Source: RH-AL1 sp965198715 (GTDB taxonomy: Bacteria > Pseudomonadota > Alphaproteobacteria > Rhizobiales > Beijerinckiaceae). From it: a stretch of DNA of 64,000 bases. Under the pieces are notes generated by a model that worked only from the letters and a program-made list of their open reading frames with translations, made no database searches and was not told the origin of the DNA. The position numbers and the translations under genes were made by a program. Position 1 is the stretch's first letter, and each line of letters starts with the position of its first letter. The stretch is taken from the NCBI GenBank assembly GCA_965198715.1, contig CBDAPV010000002.1:62001-126000 (forward strand), read 5' to 3'. This document shows, piece by piece, positions 41,380 through 50,564 of the stretch.

Positions 41380-42876
41380 ATGACCAGCCGAATCATCGCC
41401 GTGGAAGCGTTCGACCTGGTGGTCTTCGGCGGCACGGGCGACCTTGCCTATCGCAAGCTGTTCCCCTCGCTCTACCTGCGCGACCTCGATGGACAGATCA
41501 CCGACCCGACGCGGATCGTCGGCGTGTCGCGCCAGGAGCTCTCGACCGAGGTGTTCCGCGACAAGGTCGCGGAGGCGCTGCACCGCTTCGTCAAGGCGGA
41601 GCGCTTGAGCGAGCCGGCGCTGGAGCGCTTCCTCGAGCGGCTGCGCTACCTGCGCCTCGACGCCAAGGGCGAGCAAGGCTGGGGCGACCTCAAGACCATG
41701 CTCGCCGACGGGCTCGACCGTGTCAGAGCCTTCTACCTCGCCACGGCGCCGGAGCTGTTCGACCCCATCACCCACAAGCTCGACGCCCACGGCCTGCTGA
41801 CGGCCAAGACCCGGGTCGTGCTGGAGAAGCCGCTCGGCAAGGACCTCAAGTCGGCGCAGACGATCAACAGCGCGGTGGGCGAGGTGCTCGACGAGGCGCG
41901 AATCTACCGGATCGACCACTATCTCGGCAAGGAGACGGTGCAGAACCTGATGGCGCTGCGCTTCGCCAACCTGCTGTTCGAGCCGGTGTGGAACAAGGCG
42001 CACGTCGACCACGTGCAGATTACGGTGGCCGAGACCGTCGGCGTCGAGGGGCGCGGCGCCTATTACGACACCGCCGGCGCGCTGCGCGACATGCTGCAGA
42101 ACCACATGCTGCAGCTGCTCTGCCTCGTAGCGATGGAGCCGCCCTCGGCCATGGAGGCCAACGCGCTGCGCGATGAGAAGCTGAAGGTGCTGCGCGCGCT
42201 GAAGCCGATCAACGATTCCAACGTGAAGGCGCTGACCGTGCGCGGGCAGTACAAGGCTGGTGCCATCGACGGGAAGAGCGTGCCCGGCTACCTCGACGAG
42301 CTGCCGAGCGAGGGCGGCGCCAAGGCGGAGAGCGCGACCGAGACCTTCGTGGCGCTCAAGGCCGAGGTGCAGACCTGGCGCTGGGCCGGCGTGCCCTTCT
42401 ACCTGCGCACCGGCAAGCGGCTGCCCGCGCGCGTCAGCGAGATCGTCATCCAGTTCCGCGAGGTGCCGCTCTCGATCTTCGGCGAGGCCGGCGGCGGTCT
42501 GTCGGCCAACCAGTTCGTCATTCGTCTGCAGCCCGACGAGGGCATCAAGCTCTACCTCATGATCAAGGATCCCGGCCCCGGCGGCATGCGCTTCCGCGAG
42601 GAGAGTCTCAACCTCTCCTTCGCCGAGACTTTCAAGGGCCAGAACCCCGACGCCTACGAGCGCCTGCTGATGGACGTCATCCGCGGCTCGCAGCAGCTGT
42701 TCATGCGCCGCGACGAGGTCGAGGCGGCGTGGACCTGGGCCGACCCGATCCTCGATGCCTGGTCGCGCCTGGCGCAGCCGCTGCAGGGCTATACCGCCGG
42801 CGCCTGGGGTCCCTCGGCCAGCGTGGCGCTGATCGAGCGCGACGGCCGCACCTGGCACGAGGCGCCCTCGCTCTGA
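41380..42876 (+). CDS. zwf: Glucose-6-phosphate 1-dehydrogenase
   Basis: A 498-residue G6PD, normal length. It oxidises glucose 6-phosphate to 6-phosphogluconolactone with NADP(+), first step of the oxidative pentose phosphate or Entner-Doudoroff route. The dinucleotide site is VVFGGTGDLAYRKLFPSL near the N-terminus. The substrate motif RIDHYLGKETVQN is near residue 180. GKRLPARVSEIVIQF and NQFVIRLQPDEGI follow in the beta domain. AGGAG precedes the ATG. Neither pgl nor edd lies next to it. Confidence 0.97.
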   Translation: MTSRIIAVEAFDLVVFGGTGDLAYRKLFPSLYLRDLDGQITDPTRIVGVSRQELSTEVFRDKVAEALHRFVKAERLSEPALERFLERLRYLRLDAKGEQGWGDLKTMLADGLDRVRAFYLATAPELFDPITHKLDAHGLLTAKTRVVLEKPLGKDLKSAQTINSAVGEVLDEARIYRIDHYLGKETVQNLMALRFANLLFEPVWNKAHVDHVQITVAETVGVEGRGAYYDTAGALRDMLQNHMLQLLCLVAMEPPSAMEANALRDEKLKVLRALKPINDSNVKALTVRGQYKAGAIDGKSVPGYLDELPSEGGAKAESATETFVALKAEVQTWRWAGVPFYLRTGKRLPARVSEIVIQFREVPLSIFGEAGGGLSANQFVIRLQPDEGIKLYLMIKDPGPGGMRFREESLNLSFAETFKGQNPDAYERLLMDVIRGSQQLFMRRDEVEAAWTWADPILDAWSRLAQPLQGYTAGAWGPSASVALIERDGRTWHEAPSL

Positions 42877-42885
42877 TCGCCGCCG

Positions 42886-43866
42886 TTGCTGGTGCATGAC
42901 GCGGCCCTGATCGCGCTGACGGCGCTGCTGGTCGAGGCGGCTGTAGGCTACCCGCAGGCGCTCTACACGCGCATCGGCCATCCCGTGACGTGGATGGGCG
43001 CCCTCCTGGCGCACCTCGACCGCGGGCTCAACCGCGAGGGCGAAGCGCCGGGGCGGCGCCGTGTCGCCGGCTTCGTCGCGCTCGCCGCGTTGCTCATGGC
43101 GAGCGGCGGGGCAGGGTGGCTCATGATGGCGGTGACCTTCGCCGCGCTGCCGCGCTTTGCCGCCGTGCTCGTTCTCGGCGTGCTCGCCTCGTCCTGCCTC
43201 GCCCAGCGCAGCCTCGACGCCCACGTCCGCGCCGTCGCCGACGCGCTGGAGCGCGACGGGCTGGCGGCCGGCCGGCGCACCGTGGCAATGATCGTGGGGC
43301 GCGACACCACAGCGCTCGACGAGGCCGGCGTCGCCCGCGCCGCGATCGAGAGCCTTGCCGAGAATTTCTCCGACGGCATCGTCGCGCCATTGTTTTGGCT
43401 GGCGGTGGCCGGCCTGCCCGGCGGCCTCGCCTACAAGGCCGCCAACACCGCCGACAGCATGATCGGCCACCGCACCCCGCGCCACGAGGCCTTCGGCTTC
43501 GCCGCGGCGAAGTTCGATGACGCGGTGAACTGGCTGGCGGCGCGGCTGGCGGCGCTTTGGATCGTGCTCGCCGCCGCGCTGCTGCCCGGCGCCTCGGCTG
43601 GCGCGGCGTGGCGCATCGCGCGGCGCGACGCGAGCGGCCACGCCTCGCCCAACGCCGGCTGGCCCGAGGCGGCGATGGCCGGCGCGCTGGGCCTGCGGCT
43701 CGGCGGCGCGCGCAGCTACGGCGGCACGATGGTAGCGGGCGCGACGATGGGGGAGGGTGACGGCGTCATGGGTGCCGCGACGATCCGGCGAGCGCTGCGG
43801 GTGTATCGGGTTGCATGCGCGATCAACGTCGTCTTGGTGGCAGTCGTAGCGCTCATCGCGACTTGA
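42886..43866 (+). CDS. cobD: Adenosylcobinamide-phosphate synthase
   Basis: A 326-residue membrane enzyme of the CobD/CbiB family, which attaches aminopropanol phosphate to adenosylcobyric acid in cobalamin synthesis. Typical motifs are GYPQALYTRIGHPVTWMG, RAAIESLAENFSDGIVAPLF, AYKAANTADSMIGHRTPRHE and FGFAAAKFDDAVNWLAARL. Four or five membrane segments are visible. The start is TTG 42886 or GTG 42892; neither has a good RBS. It is nine bases from zwf and may ride on the same transcript. cobQ lies convergent just beyond. Confidence 0.92.
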   Translation: MLVHDAALIALTALLVEAAVGYPQALYTRIGHPVTWMGALLAHLDRGLNREGEAPGRRRVAGFVALAALLMASGGAGWLMMAVTFAALPRFAAVLVLGVLASSCLAQRSLDAHVRAVADALERDGLAAGRRTVAMIVGRDTTALDEAGVARAAIESLAENFSDGIVAPLFWLAVAGLPGGLAYKAANTADSMIGHRTPRHEAFGFAAAKFDDAVNWLAARLAALWIVLAAALLPGASAGAAWRIARRDASGHASPNAGWPEAAMAGALGLRLGGARSYGGTMVAGATMGEGDGVMGAATIRRALRVYRVACAINVVLVAVVALIAT

Positions 43867-43907
43867 TTGATGCCCCGCGAAGAAGGTCGCTGATTGGCAG
43901 CCGCAGC

Positions 43908-44046
43908 GCCGTCTTTCCGGGGCGCCGCAGGCGAGCCCGGAACCCATGACAACGCGGGCACCGGAAGAGCGGATCGATGCCGCTTGTTTCTGAACGCGCG
44001 TCGTCTTGGATTCCGGGCTCTCGCTCCGCTCGCCCCGGAAAGACGG
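43908..44046. repeat. Large intergenic palindrome between convergent cobD and cobQ
   Basis: The left arm gccgtctttccggggcg..gagcccggaaccca (43908-43946) is nearly the reverse complement of the right arm ttggattccgggctct..cgccccggaaagacggg (44007-44046). Each arm is also partly self-complementary. Such elements are widespread in Rhizobiales intergenic regions. Here it may act as a two-way terminator. Confidence 0.75.
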
Positions 44047-44081
44047 GTCATGAATCTTCTTCAGAGTTCAACCTCTACGCC

Positions 44082-45527
44082 TCATCTGGCGATGGCCAGC
44101 ATCCTGTCGAGGTCGATGTGCTGGGCCATGTGTGCCGCGACGGCGTCGAGCGCGGCCTCCTGGCCGGCCTCGTAGGCGCGGCCGTCGCTGGCGGCGCCCA
44201 GGCGCGCGAGGAGGGCGGCGCGCTGGCGGTCGTCGGCGAAGAGGCCGTGGACGTAGCAGCCGGCAACGCGGCCGTCGGCGGAGACGCCGCCGTCGGCGCG
44301 GCCGTCGGCGAAATGCGCGAACGGGCGCTCGGCCGCCGTGGTCTCGCCCATGTGCATCTCGTAGCCGGAGAACGGCACGCCGTCGGCCTCGCCCGCGACG
44401 GGCGACAGGCGCTTCTCGCCGGTCAGCATGGTGTCGACGTCCAGCAGGCCGAGGCCGGGGAGCCGGCCGGGCGGACCCTCGATGCCGAGCGGATCGGCGA
44501 CGGAGCGCCCCAGCATCTGGTAGCCGCCGCACAGGCCGAGCACGTGGCCGCCGCGGCGCAGGTGGGCGCGCAGGTCGATGTCCCAACCTTCCTCGCGTAG
44601 GAAGGCGAGGTCGCGCATCGTGGTCTTGGAACCGGGCAACAGCACCAGCCGCGCCTCGACCGGCAGCGTCGCGCCCGGCGCCACGGTGACGAGGCGCACC
44701 GCCGGCTCCTGGCGCAGCGGATCGAGATCGTCGAAGTTGGAGATGCCCGGCAGCAGCGGCACCGCGATCGTCACCGTGCCGTCGGCGGCGGGGCGCCAGC
44801 CGCGCAGCGCCAGCGCATCCTCGGCCGGCAGCAGCGCCGCCGCGGGGCAGTGCGGCACCAGGCCCAGCGCCGGCCAGCCGGTGCGAGCGGCGATCAGGAT
44901 CATGCCGTCGGCGAAGAGGGCGGGATCGCCGCGGAAGCGGTTGACGACGAAGCCCGCCACCATCGCCGCATCGGCCGGATCGAGCACGGTCCTGGTGCCC
45001 ACGATCTGGGCGATGACGCCGCCGCGGTCGATGTCGCCGACGAGCACCACCGGCACGTCCGCCGCGCGGGCGAACCCCATGTTGGCGATGTCCTTGGCGC
45101 GCAGGTTGATCTCGGAGGCGCTGCCGGCGCCCTCGACGATCACGAGGTCCGCCTCGGCCTTCATGTGAGCGAAGCTCTCGAGCACGGCCGGCATCAGCCG
45201 CGGCTTCCAGTCCTGGTAGGCGGCGGCCTCGGCCTGCCCGGCGACGCGGCCCTGCACCACGATCTGCGAGCCGGTGCCGCTGTGCGGCTTCAGCAGCACC
45301 GGGTTCATGTGCACCGAGGGCGGCACGCCGCAGGCGCGCGCCTGCACCGCCTGCGCCCGCCCGATCTCGCCGCCATCGGCGGTGACGGCGGCGTTGTTCG
45401 ACATGTTCTGCGGCTTGAACGGGCGCACCCGCAACCCGCGCTGCGCGAAGGCGCGGCAGAGTCCGGCGACGACCAGCGACTTGCCAACGTCGGAGCCGGT
45501 GCCCTGGATCATGATCGCGCGGGTCAC
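44082..45527 (-). CDS. cobQ: Cobyric acid synthase
   Basis: A 481-residue CobQ. It amidates four carboxyl groups of adenosylcobyrinic acid a,c-diamide. The N-terminal nucleotide-binding part has MIQGTGSDVGKS and PFKPQNMSNNAAV. The C-terminal glutamine amidotransferase part has VLGLCGGYQMLG with the nucleophile Cys near residue 332, and GYEMHMGET; a His near the end (GCYVHGLF) completes the triad. The start is GTG 45527 (MTRAIMIQGTGS), which overlaps the thiD stop as GTGA, so the two are translationally coupled. Confidence 0.95.
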   Translation of the reverse strand: MTRAIMIQGTGSDVGKSLVVAGLCRAFAQRGLRVRPFKPQNMSNNAAVTADGGEIGRAQAVQARACGVPPSVHMNPVLLKPHSGTGSQIVVQGRVAGQAEAAAYQDWKPRLMPAVLESFAHMKAEADLVIVEGAGSASEINLRAKDIANMGFARAADVPVVLVGDIDRGGVIAQIVGTRTVLDPADAAMVAGFVVNRFRGDPALFADGMILIAARTGWPALGLVPHCPAAALLPAEDALALRGWRPAADGTVTIAVPLLPGISNFDDLDPLRQEPAVRLVTVAPGATLPVEARLVLLPGSKTTMRDLAFLREEGWDIDLRAHLRRGGHVLGLCGGYQMLGRSVADPLGIEGPPGRLPGLGLLDVDTMLTGEKRLSPVAGEADGVPFSGYEMHMGETTAAERPFAHFADGRADGGVSADGRVAGCYVHGLFADDRQRAALLARLGAASDGRAYEAGQEAALDAVAAHMAQHIDLDRMLAIAR

Positions 45528-46339
45528 CTGTCGCGCCAGCGCGCGAAATGATCGAGCGGGCCGGCGCCGGCTCCGACGCGGAGGCGGTCGGCGCCGGCCA
45601 GTGCGGCGTCGAGGTAGCGCTTGGCCGTGGCCACCGCCTGCCGCAACGCCTCGCCGCGCCCGAGTGCCGCGGCGATGGCCGAGGATAGGGTGCAGCCGGT
45701 GCCGTGCGTGTTGCGGGTGGCTTGCCGCGGGGAGCTGAAGCGGGTGAGACCCTCGGCATCGAGCAGCAGGTCCACCGCATCGTCGCCGGCGCCGTGCCCG
45801 CCCTTGATCAGCCATGCGGCGGGGCCGTCGCGCAGCCGTCGCGCCGCCGCTTCGATCGCGTCGGCATCGTCGAGCGTCGCGCCGTCGAGCAGGCGGGATG
45901 CCTCGTAAAGGTTGGGTGTCACGAGGGTGGCGCGCGCAAAAAGGTGCGCGCGCATCGCGGCGATCACGGCGTCGTCGCCGAGCGCGGCGCCGCTGGTCGC
46001 CACCAGAACGGGATCGAGCACGATGGGCCCGGCATAGTCGGCGAGCGCGCCGGCCACGGCTTCTACGATCGCCGCCGACCCCAGCATGCCGATCTTGACG
46101 GCGGCGACATCGATGTCGGCGAGCGCGGCCGCGATCTGGTCGGCGACGAAGCCGGGCGGCGGCAGGTGCACGGCGCTCACGCCTCGCGTGTTCTGCGCGG
46201 TGAGCGCCGTCGGCGCCGCCATGCCGTAACAGCCGAGCGCGGCGAAGGTCTTGAGGTCGGCCTGAATGCCGGCGCCGCCGCTGGGATCGGAGCCGGCGAT
46301 CGAGAGGATGTTGGGGATGCGACGGTCTGCTGCGATCAA
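45524..46339 (-). CDS. thiD: Hydroxymethylpyrimidine (phosphate) kinase
   Basis: A 271-residue ThiD. It phosphorylates HMP and HMP-phosphate for thiamine synthesis. Signatures are ILSIAGSDPSGGAGIQADLK, ALTAQNTRGV, VKIGMLGS, VLDPVLVATSGA, LVTPNLYEA and NTHGTGCTLSSAIAA with the catalytic Cys. The family is a ribokinase fold, cytoplasmic. Its ATG overlaps the stop of the upstream PaaK-like gene (46336-46339). No TPP riboswitch is expected or seen, since the start lies inside a coding region. Confidence 0.95.
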   Translation of the reverse strand: MIAADRRIPNILSIAGSDPSGGAGIQADLKTFAALGCYGMAAPTALTAQNTRGVSAVHLPPPGFVADQIAAALADIDVAAVKIGMLGSAAIVEAVAGALADYAGPIVLDPVLVATSGAALGDDAVIAAMRAHLFARATLVTPNLYEASRLLDGATLDDADAIEAAARRLRDGPAAWLIKGGHGAGDDAVDLLLDAEGLTRFSSPRQATRNTHGTGCTLSSAIAAALGRGEALRQAVATAKRYLDAALAGADRLRVGAGAGPLDHFARWRDR

Positions 46340-47520
46340 TGCGAGGCCGCAGTGGCGACAGCGTCGTCGTCGGGCAGCGTTCCCGGCCGCACGATCTCAA
46401 CGATGCCCGGGCGCTGCGTCACCGACGCCAGCGTCTCGCCGAGGAAGGCGCGCAGGCCCGGCTCGTCGTGGCGGTGCTCGACCCTGAGATGGGGCGTGCC
46501 GCCGGCGACGCTCAGGTGCATGCGAAGGTCGGGGTGCCTGGCGCGGATCTCGTGGATGTGGCGCGTGGCGGCATTTGCCGCGGCATCGCCGGCGATCGCC
46601 ACGCGCGTGTTGGTGCGCCCGCAGGTAGAAGGCTGGGCGAGCACGTGGGCGACGACGCCGGTGGCGTAGCGCAGCAGCGGATAATCGAGGTTGATGCGCG
46701 TCAAGACCATCTCGCCCTCGGCGCCGGGCTCGACGGCGATCCCGTTCTCGTCGACGATCTCGAGAATGAGATGCTCGGCGAGCGTCATGCCCTCGGTCGT
46801 TCCGCTCTCGTAGGCGACGAGTCCGACCTCGGGCAGCAGGAAGGCGTGCCGCACCTCGAGACCGCGAAGCTCGAACTCGCGACGCAGGCCGAACTTCAGC
46901 GTCCCGAACACGAGGGCGGCCTTGAGGCTCGTCAGGTCGGCGGTGGCGTCGAGCCCGCTGTCCAGCACGTGCCGCAGGCGCTCGACGGCACCGCAGAAGA
47001 AGGAAGGGCGGAACCGCGCGACGGCCTCGACGATGCGCGCCGGCTCGGCGCCGCCCGCCGGCAGCACGGGGCATCCCATGGCGCGAGCGCCGGCATCGGC
47101 CATGTGGCCGTGGGGCACCAGATCGTAGGGGAAGGCGTTGAGGACGAGCGCGCCCTTGCGCAGACCGGCGGCGTAGAAGCCGCGCGCCATGCCCCACCAA
47201 TCCTTGGCCTGGCCGGCGGGCGTGGCCATCGCGCCGGGATCGCCGAACACGTGCGCCAGGCCGGCGACCCGCGTGGCGACGAAGCCGCCGAAGGGCGGCG
47301 TGTCGGCCTGAGCGGCAAGGAGGTCGGAGCGTCGGTGCAGCGGAATCCGGGACAGGTCCGCGCGCGTGCGCAGCTTGGCGACGTCGATGCCCTTGAGCTG
47401 CGCGCGGAGCGCCGGAGCACGGCTCTTGGACACGGTGAGTACGTGCTGGAGATCACGCAGGAGCGCGCCTTCCCGAGACACGGGGGTACGATTTTCCAGT
47501 CGGTCGAAGACGTCGTTCAT
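46336..47520 (-). CDS. PaaK-like adenylate-forming enzyme
   Basis: A 394-residue protein related to phenylacetate-CoA ligase. Recognisable parts are LSRIPLHRRSDLLAAQ, GGFVATR, FGDPGAM, LVAYESGTTEGMT, GEMVLTRINLDYPLLRYATG and GRTNTRVAIAGDAAANAATR. The glycine/serine P-loop usually seen near residue 100 (SSGTTG-like) is not evident, and the length is below the usual 430, so catalysis is uncertain. The ATG at 47520 fits the family start MNDVFDRLE. It is the first gene of a coupled string with thiD and cobQ, an odd pairing. The substrate is unknown. Confidence 0.75.
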   Translation of the reverse strand: MNDVFDRLENRTPVSREGALLRDLQHVLTVSKSRAPALRAQLKGIDVAKLRTRADLSRIPLHRRSDLLAAQADTPPFGGFVATRVAGLAHVFGDPGAMATPAGQAKDWWGMARGFYAAGLRKGALVLNAFPYDLVPHGHMADAGARAMGCPVLPAGGAEPARIVEAVARFRPSFFCGAVERLRHVLDSGLDATADLTSLKAALVFGTLKFGLRREFELRGLEVRHAFLLPEVGLVAYESGTTEGMTLAEHLILEIVDENGIAVEPGAEGEMVLTRINLDYPLLRYATGVVAHVLAQPSTCGRTNTRVAIAGDAAANAATRHIHEIRARHPDLRMHLSVAGGTPHLRVEHRHDEPGLRAFLGETLASVTQRPGIVEIVRPGTLPDDDAVATAASH

Positions 47521-47664
47521 GTTGAGCCGTTTGGAAGAGCCGCGCCTTTGGAGGCAATGGTGACGAGCACCATAGCGACGTGCCGCCGTCGCACGCGAGT
47601 CGGGTTTCTGCCCAAGATGCGCCATCCCGCCGTTTGCTCTGCGTCGTGACTTCGCGGCGACGCG

Positions 47665-48177
47665 TCACGCCGTGCGAGTGATCTCGCGCTCGTGCCGGAC
47701 CCTGCGGCGTAGCGGCCGGCCGGCGAGGTGCACCACCCCGCCGCCGAAGACGAAACCCAGCATGCCGAAGACGAAGCCTTGCGGCGTGGTCGGCACGGCG
47801 GGCGAGAAGTCGCCGATAGCGCCCTGCGCGATGCGGCCGTCGAAATGCGTGACCAGCGTCGCGTATTGCATCACCAGCCCGTCCGTGTGGAACTGCGCCT
47901 GCGCCTCGCGCAGGGTCTGCAGCCGGGCCACGTTGTCCTGCTCCTGCTCGCCGCGTTGACGAACGAAGCGATCGCCGTTGGACTTCAGCCGATCGATGCC
48001 GCCGCTCTGCGTCAGGCCTTGTTGCTGGCTGTCGGAATCAAAGCGCGCGACCACGGCGGCGAGCTCCTCGATGGCGCCGCCGAGACGCTGGCGGTACTGC
48101 TGCACGAACTCCGGCACCTGAGTGGCGAGAATGCCGAGCAGCAGCGCGACGAAGAGGGCGAGACGGCGCAGGATCAT
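47665..48177 (-). CDS. DUF2937 family protein
   Basis: A 170-residue protein. The family pattern is visible: an N-terminal membrane segment MILRRLALFVALLLGILATQ, then VPEFVQQYRQRLGGAIEELA, a coiled-coil middle, AVPTTPQGFVFGMLGFVFGG as a second hydrophobic segment, and a basic cytoplasmic tail. Function is unknown; it is an inner-membrane protein with a periplasmic coiled coil by inference. It seems monocistronic. Confidence 0.8.
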   Translation of the reverse strand: MILRRLALFVALLLGILATQVPEFVQQYRQRLGGAIEELAAVVARFDSDSQQQGLTQSGGIDRLKSNGDRFVRQRGEQEQDNVARLQTLREAQAQFHTDGLVMQYATLVTHFDGRIAQGAIGDFSPAVPTTPQGFVFGMLGFVFGGGVVHLAGRPLRRRVRHEREITRTA

Positions 48178-48294
48178 GGCGTCGGTCCAGGGCTCGGCGA
48201 GAACTCCAGCCTAGCACTTCGAGGCGATAGCGTCGCCTGTCCGCATGCCGCCGTGCCGGTTTCTCGGCGCGACGCCAGACGCGATGCGCGAGGC

Positions 48295-49299
48295 TCAGGC
48301 GGGCAGCGTCAACAGCCCGGCCTCGCCGCCAGCGGTGCCGAAGAGAAGCCGCTTGCCGTCGCCGCTCCAGGCCAGCGCCGTGACTGGGTCGCGCGCATCG
48401 TCGGGGCGGCGCACCAGCAACTCGGTGTTGTCGGCGATCCGGCATGTCAGCACCCAGCCGTCCTCGTAGCCGATCGCCAGCAGGGGCAACTTGGGATGGA
48501 ACGCGACCTTGGAGATCTTGGCCTTTCGCATCGCCACCTCGAGTGGCGGCTTCTTCATCGGCCCGTCCTTGTCGCGGAACGGCCATAGCACGCAGGAATC
48601 CGCGCCCGAGGTGGCGAGCCACTCGCCATCGGGCGACCAGGCCAGCGAGCGCACCTTGGAGGGGTACCCGCTCATGCGCATGTTGGCGCGATCGGCGAGG
48701 CGCCAACCGTGCAGCGCGTTCTCCTGCATGGCGGTCACGAGGAAGCGCCCATCCGGCGAGAAGATCACCGCGAGATGCGAGCCCTTCCACTCGCAGGGAT
48801 CGGGCGGCGCCTCGGAATTGGGAAACCACAGGCTGGCGCCGTTGTAATGCGCGATCGCGACGCGGTAGCCCTTAGGAGCGAAGGCGAGGCCGCGCGCCGT
48901 GGAGGCGAACGTGGCCTGCTTCTCGCCGCCTTTGGGGTCGCGAGCGGTGACGGACTTGCCGATCGCCCAGGCGATCGCGCCGTCGGCGCGGGTGGCGAGA
49001 GCGTCGATCCATTTGCCTTTAGCGTCGTGGAGCGTCTCGAGGCGGCCGTCGCCGGTCAGCGTGACGATGCGGCCGTCGTCGCCGCCGGTCAGCAGGCGGG
49101 TGCCGACAAGCGCGCTGCACAGGATCGTCGCCTCGCGATGCACCGCGACGGAGCGAGCCTCGCCGGGCAAACCGAGCGTCACGTGGCCGTCGTCGCGCGC
49201 CAGCGCCGGCACGTTTCCCAGGAAGGCGGCGGCCTGCACCGGCTCGCCGGGCTCGTAGGCGACGACGTGCTCGCTCAGCGAAGGCTTGAGGTCGGCCAT
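48295..49299 (-). CDS. WD40-repeat protein
   Basis: A 334-residue beta-propeller of about six or seven blades. Blade-like units include GRIVTLTGDGRLETLHDAKG, LAVIFSPDGRFLVTAMQEN, VRSLAWSPDGEWLATSGADS, KVAFHPKLPLLAIGYEDG and VTALAWSGDGKRLLFGTAGG. There is no signal peptide, so it is cytoplasmic. It starts four bases after the end of the CobW-type GTPase gene on the same strand and is probably coexpressed with it. This pairing recurs in alphaproteobacteria from memory, suggesting a role with the metal chaperone. Confidence 0.85.
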   Translation of the reverse strand: MADLKPSLSEHVVAYEPGEPVQAAAFLGNVPALARDDGHVTLGLPGEARSVAVHREATILCSALVGTRLLTGGDDGRIVTLTGDGRLETLHDAKGKWIDALATRADGAIAWAIGKSVTARDPKGGEKQATFASTARGLAFAPKGYRVAIAHYNGASLWFPNSEAPPDPCEWKGSHLAVIFSPDGRFLVTAMQENALHGWRLADRANMRMSGYPSKVRSLAWSPDGEWLATSGADSCVLWPFRDKDGPMKKPPLEVAMRKAKISKVAFHPKLPLLAIGYEDGWVLTCRIADNTELLVRRPDDARDPVTALAWSGDGKRLLFGTAGGEAGLLTLPA

Positions 49300-49303
49300 T
49301 CGT

Positions 49304-50488
49304 TCAAGCCGCGCAGGCCATGAAGCCCTCGCGGATCTCGCCCTCCTTCAGACGCCGACCGATGAAGACGATGCGGCTCTGGCGATGCTCGCCCTTCTTC
49401 CATTCGCGCTGCAGGTCGCCGTCCATCATCATGTGCACGCCCTGGTAGACGAAGCGGCGCGGCTCGCCCTTGAAAGCGAGGATGCCCTTCGAGCGCAGGA
49501 TGTCGCCGCCCTCGCGCTGCACGTAGTCCTGGATCCAGGGCAGGAATTTTTCCGGGTCTACGTCGCCATCTATGGTCAGCGACAGCGAATGCATGTCCTC
49601 GTCGTGGAAGTGCTTGGCCCCGCCGTGGCCGTGCGCCTTGTGGCTGTGGGCCTGGCCGTGATCGTCATGCTTATGGCCATGCTCTTCGTGCTTGTGGCCA
49701 TGCTCTTCGTGCTTGTGATCGTGATGGTCGTGCGAGTGGCCTTGATCATGCCCTTGGGCGTGGCTCTCGTGCGAGCAGTCGTCACCGGCGCAATCGTGGT
49801 CCTCGGTCTCGAGGAACGCCGGCTCGAGCTCGAGGATGCGGTCGAGGTCGAAGGCGTTCTGGCCGAGCACCGCGTCGAGCGACACCTGGCATCGCTGGGT
49901 GCGATGGATCTTGGCGTAGGGATTGATGCCGCGAATGCGCGCTTCGACCTCGTCGAGCTCGGCCGGGGTGACGAGATCGGTCTTGTTCAGCACGATCACG
50001 TCGGCGAAAGCGACCTGGCTCTTGGCTTCGGGCGCGTCCTTGAGGCGATCGGACAGCCACTTTGCGTCGGCCACCGTGACAACAGCGTCGAGGCGGGATT
50101 TGGCCTGTATATCCTCGTCGACGAAGAAGGTCTGCGCCACCGGCGCCGGGTCGGCGAGGCCGGTGGTCTCGACGATGATCGCGTCGAACTTGCCGCGCCG
50201 CTTCATCAGGCCCTCGATGATGCGGATGAGATCGCCGCGCACGGTGCAGCAGATGCACCCGTTGTTCATCTCGAAAACCTCCTCGTCGGCGTCGACGACG
50301 AGTTCGTTGTCGATGCCGACCTCACCGAACTCGTTGACGATGACAGCATATTTCTTGCCGTGCGGCTCGGAGAGGATGCGGTTGAGGAGCGTGGTCTTGC
50401 CGGCGCCGAGATAGCCGGTGAGCACCGTTACCGGGATCTTCGCCGCGGGTTGGGCGGCTGTCTTGGGCTGGACGCGCGCTTCGGCCAT
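49304..50488 (-). CDS. COG0523/CobW-type GTPase, putative zinc chaperone
   Basis: A 394-residue G3E-family GTPase. Walker A GYLGAGKT is at residues 25-32 and the metal site GCICC at 77-81 (CxCC). ETTGLADPAP and VLNKTDLV give the switch and base-recognition parts. A long His/Asp/Glu-rich loop (GHSHDHHDHKHEEHGHKHEE and more) sits before the C-terminal CobW domain, with Cys at DHDCAGDDCSH. Such loops bind zinc in YeiR/ZigA-like proteins. It may load zinc (or cobalt) into client enzymes. The ATG 50488 precedes MAEARVQPK; the frame is open further upstream without homology. Confidence 0.9.
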   Translation of the reverse strand: MAEARVQPKTAAQPAAKIPVTVLTGYLGAGKTTLLNRILSEPHGKKYAVIVNEFGEVGIDNELVVDADEEVFEMNNGCICCTVRGDLIRIIEGLMKRRGKFDAIIVETTGLADPAPVAQTFFVDEDIQAKSRLDAVVTVADAKWLSDRLKDAPEAKSQVAFADVIVLNKTDLVTPAELDEVEARIRGINPYAKIHRTQRCQVSLDAVLGQNAFDLDRILELEPAFLETEDHDCAGDDCSHESHAQGHDQGHSHDHHDHKHEEHGHKHEEHGHKHDDHGQAHSHKAHGHGGAKHFHDEDMHSLSLTIDGDVDPEKFLPWIQDYVQREGGDILRSKGILAFKGEPRRFVYQGVHMMMDGDLQREWKKGEHRQSRIVFIGRRLKEGEIREGFMACAA

Positions 50489-50548
50489 AGTTGCTCCGGT
50501 GAATGCGGGGGTGCGAAGCGGGCGATCCCGCGAACGCCGCTCGCAGTG

Positions 50549-50564
50549 CGCTGATGCGTCAGCG
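50549..50564. promoter_or_regulatory. Perfect inverted repeat upstream of the GTPase gene
   Basis: CGCTGA-TGCG-TCAGCG is a 16-base perfect palindrome about 61 bases before the GTPase start codon, suited to bind a dimeric regulator. It does not look like the AT-rich Zur box, so the regulator, if any, is unknown. Confidence 0.3.

Noticed and set aside
42877..44081. Cobalamin riboswitch near cobD or cobQ
   Set aside because: cobD starts nine bases after zwf and cobQ starts inside thiD, leaving no leader; the gap between their ends is a palindromic repeat without a B12-box-like sequence.
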